From the NCBI GenBank assembly GCA_036496265.1, contig DASXLL010000211.1:1-15973 (forward strand): 15,973 nucleotides of DNA. Direction: 5' to 3'. The stretch's first letter is position 1. The number at the start of each line of letters is the position of its first letter. The notes beneath the pieces are model-generated. The model had not been told where the DNA came from. It made no database searches and saw nothing but the letters and a program-made list of their open reading frames with translations. The position numbers and the translations under genes were made by a program. Shown piece after piece: positions 12,598 to 15,973 of this stretch. This stretch comes from CAYLLN01 sp036496265. Its GTDB lineage: Bacteria; Planctomycetota; Planctomycetia; Pirellulales; Pirellulaceae.

Positions 12598-14061
12598 ATG
12601 TGGAAATTCTTGATTGAGTTCTGGACCGGCCTGTGGAAGGCAGGGCCGACGGGGGACACTGCGAAACCAGCAGTGCCGAGCGCGCCGCAGCCGGAGGTTT
12701 CTGAAGCAATCGATCCCGCGCAGTTGAAGCAAATGCTGGGTCTGGTCAGTGAGTTGACGACGAAGGTGGCGCAGGACGTTGGCGATCACAACAAGAACCT
12801 TGAAGGGATCTCGAATGAGCTGCGGTCGGTCGCCGAAAACAATCCGGCAGCGGCAGCGGCACTTGTTTGCAAGCTCTTGGTGGCCAACCAGCAGCTGCAA
12901 GGCAGATTGACGCGAGCTGAAGGAATGTTGCAGATGCACTCGCGCGAGCTGCGCGATGCGGTGACGTCGGCGCGGACCGATTCGTTGACCGGGTTGATGA
13001 ATCGGCGGGCGCTCGACGAAAAGCTGAACGAATGCGTATCGTCGCTCCTGGAGGACGGAACGCCGGCGACACTTATGTTTCTGGACGTCGATCGATTCAA
13101 GCATTTCAACGATACCTACGGGCATTTGATTGGAGACAAGTGTCTCGTCCATGTGGCGGCGGCGTTGTGCGCGAAGGCGGATGCCACCGATTGTCTGGCA
13201 CGGTTTGGCGGTGAAGAATTTGTGGCGGTCTTCTGCGGGCAGACGGCGGCCGAAGTGCGGCAGCGCGCGGAGGCGATGCGGCGGTCGATTCGACATCGGC
13301 CCATGATCATCGAGGGCTGCTGCAAGCCGGTGACCGCCAGCGGCGGACTGGCCGAGCTGGCGGCCGGCGAATCGGTTGCCGAATGGATCAAGCGAGCCGA
13401 CATGGCGCTGTATGCGGCGAAGGCCGGCGGTCGAGACGCGGCTTATGAGATGAATGGAGCATCGCCCGACAAAATCGTCTGGGCGTCGCATGATGAACAA
13501 TCGCAGTCGGCGACCAAGGAAGGATCGCAGCGGTCGGTGTTTGAGGCGGCTGCAGAAATCGCCGTGGAGGCGTTCGCGGACACTAGTTTTGTGCCGAGCG
13601 TGGCGCGGCGGATCGCCGAATGGCGGCGGGGCGGAACAACATTGACCGTGATGCTGGCTCGGCTGGATCGCCTCGACGAGGCGAACTCTGGCTGGGAGCT
13701 GGACGACCGGCACAGCGCCATCCGGATCGCGATGCATGCGACGCGGGCCTGTTTGCGGGAAATGGATATGATCACGCGGTGGCAAAGCGACGGAATTGCC
13801 GTTCTGTTGCCGAATACTTCGGCCCGGGACACCAAAACCGTTGCGCGGCGGCTGCGGAATTCGCTGGCCGCGGACTCCGTCGGCGGACAGGTATCGCTGA
13901 GCATGGGGATCGCCGAGGGCATTGAGGGAAATGACGCCAAGCGGGTGCTGGAACGAGCTTGGTTGGCGCTGGAAGCAGCTCGCTCGGCGGGGCCGGGCGG
14001 CGTGGCGATTCACGACGGTCTGAAAGCCGTACTGGTGAAAGCTGCCCTGGCGGCAAAATAA
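12598..14061 (+). CDS. Diguanylate cyclase with tandem GGDEF domains (second degenerate)
   Basis: A 487-residue protein predicted to make cyclic di-GMP from two GTP. The N-terminus (MWKFLIEFWTGLW) is an aromatic, possibly membrane-associating amphipathic helix, followed by a proline-rich linker and a coiled coil (about 41-122). GGDEF domain 1 (about 123-285) is intact: DSLTGLMNRRALDE (128-141), FLDVDRFKHFNDTYGH (161-176), GD (179-180) and signature GGEEF (204-208). The product-inhibition RxxD motif five residues before the signature reads DATD, so Asp195 replaces Arg. A second GGDEF-like domain (about 346-475) keeps the fold (VMLARLDRLDEANSG; VSLSMGIAEG) but has RWQSDGI (394-400) in place of the signature and is surely non-catalytic. 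No receiver or sensor domain is present. No clear Shine-Dalgarno sequence precedes the ATG. Confidence 0.9.
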   Translation: MWKFLIEFWTGLWKAGPTGDTAKPAVPSAPQPEVSEAIDPAQLKQMLGLVSELTTKVAQDVGDHNKNLEGISNELRSVAENNPAAAAALVCKLLVANQQLQGRLTRAEGMLQMHSRELRDAVTSARTDSLTGLMNRRALDEKLNECVSSLLEDGTPATLMFLDVDRFKHFNDTYGHLIGDKCLVHVAAALCAKADATDCLARFGGEEFVAVFCGQTAAEVRQRAEAMRRSIRHRPMIIEGCCKPVTASGGLAELAAGESVAEWIKRADMALYAAKAGGRDAAYEMNGASPDKIVWASHDEQSQSATKEGSQRSVFEAAAEIAVEAFADTSFVPSVARRIAEWRRGGTTLTVMLARLDRLDEANSGWELDDRHSAIRIAMHATRACLREMDMITRWQSDGIAVLLPNTSARDTKTVARRLRNSLAADSVGGQVSLSMGIAEGIEGNDAKRVLERAWLALEAARSAGPGGVAIHDGLKAVLVKAALAAK

Positions 14062-14085
14062 TCGAACCACGAGCTTGTGGACCCG

Positions 14086-14138
14086 CGAGATCTCGTGAGC
14101 CGGCGAGCCGTGGATAACGGTAAGTCGATGTCCACGGC
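14086..14138 (+). terminator. Inverted repeats after the diguanylate cyclase gene
   Basis: CGAGATCTCG (14086-14095) is a perfect 10-base palindrome. GCCGTGGA (14107-14114) pairs with TCCACGGC (14131-14138) in an 8-base stem with a 16-base loop, followed by only a short CTTTG. They lie 25-77 bases after the stop codon and could form the 3' end of the transcript, but the lack of a T-run makes an intrinsic terminator doubtful. Confidence 0.3.
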
Positions 14139-14190
14139 CTTTGAAGCGGAAAGGAAGCCGCGGGTCGTCGGTGCTGGGCAGCTTTTGCCG

Positions 14191-15690
14191 TTATCGTTGA
14201 AATTCTTGTCTTTTAAGTTGCCCGTTCGGGCTCCGGTTTGCGAACCTGCCGTCGGCCTTTAGAATCTGAGAGAGACAGGCGTATCCCGGATGGGTGGCCG
14301 AGTGGTTTAAGGCACCGGTCTTGAAAACCGGCGTGGGCGAAAGTCCACCGTGGGTTCGAATCCCTCCCCATCCGCTTTTACACCTCGCATGGCGTCGTAG
14401 CAGACCGCAGAGGCTTGCACCGTCCCGTTTTCCGGGGGGGTGCTCGCCCGCAATCTGCGTGACCATGCGATCCATCGCGGCTGGTTGCTGCTTCGGGTTT
14501 TGCTTCGTGACTGCTTCGGGTTTTGCTTCGCCTTCCCCCCTGTGTACAGTTGACGACTGACAAAGCGCTTTCGCGATGTGCTCAGGCGTGACTTGCAGGT
14601 AGTGCTTGCGGGCGACTTTCTCGGAATTCCCCATCCAGGCACAAACGACGTGCGATGGGAACTGGTCCTCAAGTTCTGTCTGCCGGGAACTTCGCAGGTT
14701 GTGAAAAAGCCGGGGCCATTTCTTGAGACCGGCACGTTTGATGACTTTCTCAAATGTCGTGCGCAGGTTGCAATTCCGCCAGCCGCTCTTTCCCATTGCC
14801 GACTTGCGGAACTTTTCGTTGACGACGTAAATGGCCTTGTCGGGCGGACGCTCGAACGAAGTTCGCAGGTGTTCGTACAGTTCTGGGAACAAAGGGATCG
14901 TCCGCGTGGCCTTGCCTTCATGGTGCTCGGTCTTGGGCGACTGGACCTCGACCAAGTTGTTTTCCCAGTCCACATCTTCCCAGCGGAGCGACAGCACTTC
15001 GCTGGGGCACCGCAAACCGCCGTAGCGGCACAACGCCACGATCATCCGCCAATCGTGGTCGGGACAAGCGTCCAACAAGGCTTGCGTATCGTTGCGCGTG
15101 ATGAAGTGCATCTTGTCCGGCATCGTCCCCGCGATCGTAACTTCATCGAAAGGGTTTTCGGTGATGAGCCGCTTGCGTTTCGCCGACTTGAACCACGTCT
15201 TGGCCCATTGCAGCCGCTTACGAATCGTAAGATTGGCCAGCCCCTCGGCAATCATCGCCTGCTTATAGTCGTCCGCATCGCCAGGCGAAATGCTTACCAA
15301 ATCGCGGTCAGCCCTGAACTGGTTGACTAGACCAAGCCGACCCTGCCGCCAGACTTCCTTGGTCGCGGGTTTCACGTCGCTTCGACCATCGATGTAACTG
15401 TCGATGAACGCGGCCAATTTCACGGTCTCTGTCTTGGTGCGTTTTGGCACCAATCCCGCGGCCACCAGTTTTTCGTGGAGCGCATCGCCAATATCGGCGA
15501 CCCACTTGGCGGTGTCGCTGTCCCAACTGAGCCTGGCAATTGCCGCAGCGTTCAATGCCTCAACTTTGGTACTGATCTCCTGCCCGTACTTTGCCGTAGC
15601 CTTGCCGAGCCGAATCGTCTGTCGTTTGTTAGAGCCGTTAGTGAACTGAATCCAACGGTGCCCGTTGGGACGTTTGATAATGCTTGCCAT
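14191..15690 (-). CDS. Tyrosine recombinase / integrase of an integrative element
   Basis: A 499-residue site-specific integrase of the tyrosine recombinase family. An N-terminal AP2-like strand region (MASIIKRPNGHRWIQF) and a SAM-like core-binding domain (about 90-175) precede the catalytic domain (about 195-375). Catalytic residues: Arg227 (GGLRCPSE), Lys253 (SPKTEHH), His330 and Arg333 (HNLR) and nucleophile Tyr364 (HYLQVTPEH). The usual GH motif reads GN (354-355), so Asn replaces the second histidine. Residues beyond about 380 are a Gln/Lys/Pro-rich tail; from residue 439 the frame runs antisense across tRNA-Ser and then 97 bases beyond its 5' end. ATG at 15690 is chosen for the AGGCAGGA just upstream and the family-like N-terminus; the frame is open to an upstream ATG at 15774. 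It follows the excisionase-like gene by 26 bases. Confidence 0.9.
   Translation of the reverse strand: MASIIKRPNGHRWIQFTNGSNKRQTIRLGKATAKYGQEISTKVEALNAAAIARLSWDSDTAKWVADIGDALHEKLVAAGLVPKRTKTETVKLAAFIDSYIDGRSDVKPATKEVWRQGRLGLVNQFRADRDLVSISPGDADDYKQAMIAEGLANLTIRKRLQWAKTWFKSAKRKRLITENPFDEVTIAGTMPDKMHFITRNDTQALLDACPDHDWRMIVALCRYGGLRCPSEVLSLRWEDVDWENNLVEVQSPKTEHHEGKATRTIPLFPELYEHLRTSFERPPDKAIYVVNEKFRKSAMGKSGWRNCNLRTTFEKVIKRAGLKKWPRLFHNLRSSRQTELEDQFPSHVVCAWMGNSEKVARKHYLQVTPEHIAKALCQSSTVHRGEGEAKPEAVTKQNPKQQPAAMDRMVTQIAGEHPPGKRDGASLCGLLRRHARCKSGWGGIRTHGGLSPTPVFKTGALNHSATHPGYACLSQILKADGRFANRSPNGQLKRQEFQR
14238..14265 (+). promoter_or_regulatory. Candidate tRNA-Ser promoter
   Basis: TTGCGA (14238-14243), a 16-base spacer and TAGAAT (14260-14265) resemble -35 and -10 boxes, ending 22 bases before the tRNA 5' end. 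That distance is typical for a monocistronic tRNA. The -35 box also lies in a small palindrome GGTTTGCGAACC. Confidence 0.45.
14288..14374 (+). tRNA. tRNA-Ser (anticodon UGA)
   Basis: An 87-base class II tRNA. The acceptor stem is GGATGGG (14288-14294) with CCCATCC (14367-14373) and discriminator G at 14374. The anticodon stem CCGGT/ACCGG (14315-14319, 14327-14331) encloses the loop CTTGAAA with anticodon TGA at 14322-14324, reading UCA serine codons. A long variable arm with a GAAA loop (14333-14348) is diagnostic of tRNA-Ser. The T loop is TTCGAAT (14355-14361); the T stem has one T-T mismatch (14351/14365). CCA is not encoded. The 3' half is a likely integration target (see the integrase). 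Confidence 0.95.
14350..14374 (+). other. Putative attachment site (attL) in the tRNA-Ser 3' end
   Basis: The integrase gene abuts the 3' end of tRNA-Ser and points toward it, the usual arrangement after integration into a tRNA 3' half. The core identity segment is expected to include the T arm and acceptor 3' strand. The exact limits, and a second copy at the far end of the element, cannot be seen here; no second copy exists within the window. Confidence 0.45.
14488..14530. repeat. 20-bp direct repeat inside the integrase tail
   Basis: CTGCTTCGGGTTTTGCTTCG occurs at 14488-14507 and again, identical, at 14511-14530, separated by three bases (period 23). The period is not a multiple of three, so the encoded peptides differ; selection on DNA rather than protein is possible. 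At about 115-155 bases inside the element from the tRNA end, this is where integrase arm-type binding sites may lie. That role is inference. Confidence 0.55.
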
Positions 15691-15716
15691 GTTCCTGCCT
15701 CTTGTGTGCTTGGAGC

Positions 15717-15923
15717 CTAGTTCGATTCCTGGCCATTTGGAAGCGCTTCTCGTCTCGTTTTTGCCTCGATCCATTTGGCCAGTTCCACCATGTCATAGCG
15801 AAGGCACCGGCCCATTCGGACAAATGGCAAACCGCCCCCGTGGGTAAGGCTATGGAGGGTACGGGGACAGACGGCGAGAAGCCTCGCAGCTTCCTTGGAC
15901 TTGATAAGGACTTGTTCGGTCAT
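15717..15923 (-). CDS. Excisionase-like helix-turn-helix protein
   Basis: A 68-residue protein consisting almost wholly of an AlpA/excisionase-type winged helix-turn-helix: LIKSKEAARLLAVCPRTLHSL (helices 1-2), the wing GGGLPFVRMGRCLRYD, and MVELAKWIEAKTRRE. Members of this family act as recombination directionality factors or transcription regulators on integrative elements. It sits directly before the integrase gene on the same strand with a 26-base gap, so the pair is probably co-transcribed and this protein probably controls excision. The AGGA about seven bases before the ATG at 15923 supports the start. Cys19 and Cys40 are unusual but not part of an obvious metal site. Regulator rather than excisionase remains possible. 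Confidence 0.85.
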   Translation of the reverse strand: MTEQVLIKSKEAARLLAVCPRTLHSLTHGGGLPFVRMGRCLRYDMVELAKWIEAKTRREALPNGQESN

Positions 15924-15973
15924 ACGATTTCCTAGTGAGGGTTCATGGAATGGATGCGGCCAAGGATGCTTCC

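Larger units (their letters stand above)
14350..15973. mobile_element. Int-proximal end of an integrative element in tRNA-Ser
   Basis: The tRNA 3' half, the inward-facing integrase and the excisionase-like gene form the left end of a genomic island, prophage or integrative conjugative element. The element extends rightward past the window, so its type, cargo and far end are unknown. The coordinates mark only the visible portion. Confidence 0.7.

Noticed and set aside
12544..14070. 508-codon open frame on the minus strand
   Set aside because: Antisense to the clear diguanylate cyclase gene; Arg/His/Pro-rich composition typical of a GC-rich shadow frame and no recognisable domain.
14077..14262. 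61-codon plus-strand frame after the diguanylate cyclase
   Set aside because: GTG start, no ribosome binding site, runs through inverted repeats; no recognisable protein.
14294..14560. 88-codon plus-strand frame starting inside tRNA-Ser
   Set aside because: Its first residues are the well-known spurious translation of a tRNA-Ser gene.
1..15973. CRISPR array
   Set aside because: No regularly spaced direct repeats with unique spacers; the repeats found are single pairs.

Overview
The window looks like GC-rich chromosomal DNA of a planctomycete, most likely a Pirellulales-type bacterium. This rests on family recognition rather than a search: a CinA-type protein with the TGHLGP loop, a membrane protein carrying the RFxxxxLLxLTTLxAVGFG stretch common in planctomycete membrane proteins, an integrase with the WMGNS...HYLQVTPEH ending, and the three-gene M50/HlyD/GAF-HlyD operon. 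No rRNA or marker gene is present, so the assignment is inference.

Layout. 1-113: leader with a G-quadruplex-type G-run cluster. 114-2471 (+): an anchored SRPBCC protein, a DoxX-like membrane protein and a GNAT-like protein of unknown substrate. 2472-2778: gap with weak hairpins. 2779-3000 (+): a small unrecognised protein. 3031-4023 (-): an EamA/DMT transporter, probably read from a leaderless GTG-start mRNA. 4102-5513 (+): a CinA/PncC-type amidohydrolase overlapping (ATGA) a multi-pass membrane protein. 10823-5498 (-): an operon of three proteins that each carry an HlyD-like adaptor module. 12343-10994 (-): an APC-family permease. 12344-12597: structured intergenic region. 12598-14061 (+): a tandem-GGDEF diguanylate cyclase. 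14288-14374 (+): tRNA-Ser(UGA). 15923-14191 (-): an excisionase-like HTH protein and a tyrosine integrase pointing at the tRNA.

The most distinctive system is the operon at 10823-5498. In transcription order it encodes a cytoplasmic two-GAF region joined through one membrane segment to an HlyD-like adaptor; a signal-peptide HlyD adaptor; and a PqqD-like domain fused to an M50 (site-2-type) zinc metalloprotease and another HlyD-like region. No ABC ATPase, RND pump or TolC gene lies beside it, and both flanking neighbours look unrelated. It could be an envelope complex combining sensing, proteolysis and an adaptor conduit; its substrate is unknown.

The right end is the int-proximal edge of an integrative element that used the 3' half of tRNA-Ser as its attachment site and continues beyond the window. 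The integrase frame runs antisense through the whole tRNA and 97 bases further into flanking DNA, so its last ~60 residues are set by the insertion site. The other element genes and the second attachment site are not visible here.
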